From Singulisphaera sp. GP187 (lineage in GTDB: Bacteria > Pseudomonadota > Gammaproteobacteria > Burkholderiales > Burkholderiaceae_C): a stretch of 7,252 nt of DNA. The notes beneath the pieces were generated by a model. That model saw only the letters and a program-made list of their open reading frames with translations. It had not been told where the DNA came from and ran no database searches. The DNA is taken from assembly GCA_943327965.2 (NCBI GenBank), contig CALPYQ020000080.1:1-7252 (forward strand), written 5' to 3'. The translations under genes were made by a program, and so were the position numbers. Shown here one piece after another: positions 7,091 through 7,252 of the stretch. Within the stretch, counting starts at the first letter, position 1. Each line of letters starts with the position of its first letter.

Positions 7091-7252
7091 TTAGAAAGCT
7101 TCAAGCGAAAGCTCTGTCACGCACTTTGCACCATCCACAATGCTGTCGCGCACGCCCGGGGCGCGGCTTAACAAATGATCGGCATAGAAACGTGCAGTGG
7201 TCACTTTGGCATCCATGAAGGCTTTGTCTTGGCCCAACGCACTTTGTGACAA
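7091..7252 (-). CDS. Acyl-CoA dehydrogenase, C-terminal end (partial)
   Basis: The minus strand is open from the window edge to TAA at 7093-7091 and gives 53 residues ending in TELSLEAF. The stretch DAKVTTARFYADHLLSRAPG followed by a small-residue helix matches the C-terminal extension seen in the larger, roughly 600-residue acyl-CoA dehydrogenases (the Acyl-CoA_dh_C type, as in DmdC-like enzymes). In these the typical pattern is K-x-x-TARFYA-x-x-x-L. These enzymes use FAD to form 2,3-enoyl-CoA from acyl-CoA. The catalytic domains lie outside the window, so the substrate cannot be judged. The gene is co-directional with, and 57 bases before, the nitronate monooxygenase gene, which suggests one transcript. 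Confidence 0.75.
   Translation of the reverse strand: MSQSALGQDKAFMDAKVTTARFYADHLLSRAPGVRDSIVDGAKCVTELSLEAF

Overview
The window looks like chromosomal DNA from a betaproteobacterium, most likely a Burkholderiales member of the Comamonadaceae type. This is inferred from the tandem cphA'-cphA pair, the style of the proteins, tight gene packing and moderate GC content. The genus is not established. There are no RNA genes, insertion sequences or CRISPR arrays, and no stretch longer than about 160 bases without a gene.

Left half (about 1-4955, plus strand): two tandem, paralogous cyanophycin synthetase genes separated by 36 bases. The first (cphA', start preferred at 156) encodes a 725-residue protein. 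It keeps an intact N-terminal domain with an HxxEH motif, but its Mur-ligase-like half has no usable P-loop and the protein stops before the Mur C-terminal domain. The second (cphA, 2370-4955) encodes an 861-residue synthetase with complete ATP-grasp and Mur-ligase halves, but its N-terminal domain is shortened and the HxxEH motif has become HxxEK. The two proteins therefore have complementary defects. The likely reading is that CphA polymerises aspartate and arginine into cyanophycin (multi-L-arginyl-poly-L-aspartate), while CphA' supplies the N-domain function, possibly by trimming polymer into primers, or acts as a partner subunit. Upstream lies a short region with a dyad symmetry and the possible start of a divergent gene encoding a hydrophobic N-terminus.

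Right half (4948-7252, minus strand): three co-directional genes run toward cphA. They are the C-terminal end of an acyl-CoA dehydrogenase (at the window edge), a nitronate monooxygenase-family flavoprotein, and a family-3 membrane acyltransferase whose end overlaps the end of cphA by 8 bases. Nothing in the sequence ties these three to cyanophycin. They look like a separate small transcription unit, and the acyltransferase's substrate cannot be told. No cyanophycinase (cphB) gene is present in the window.
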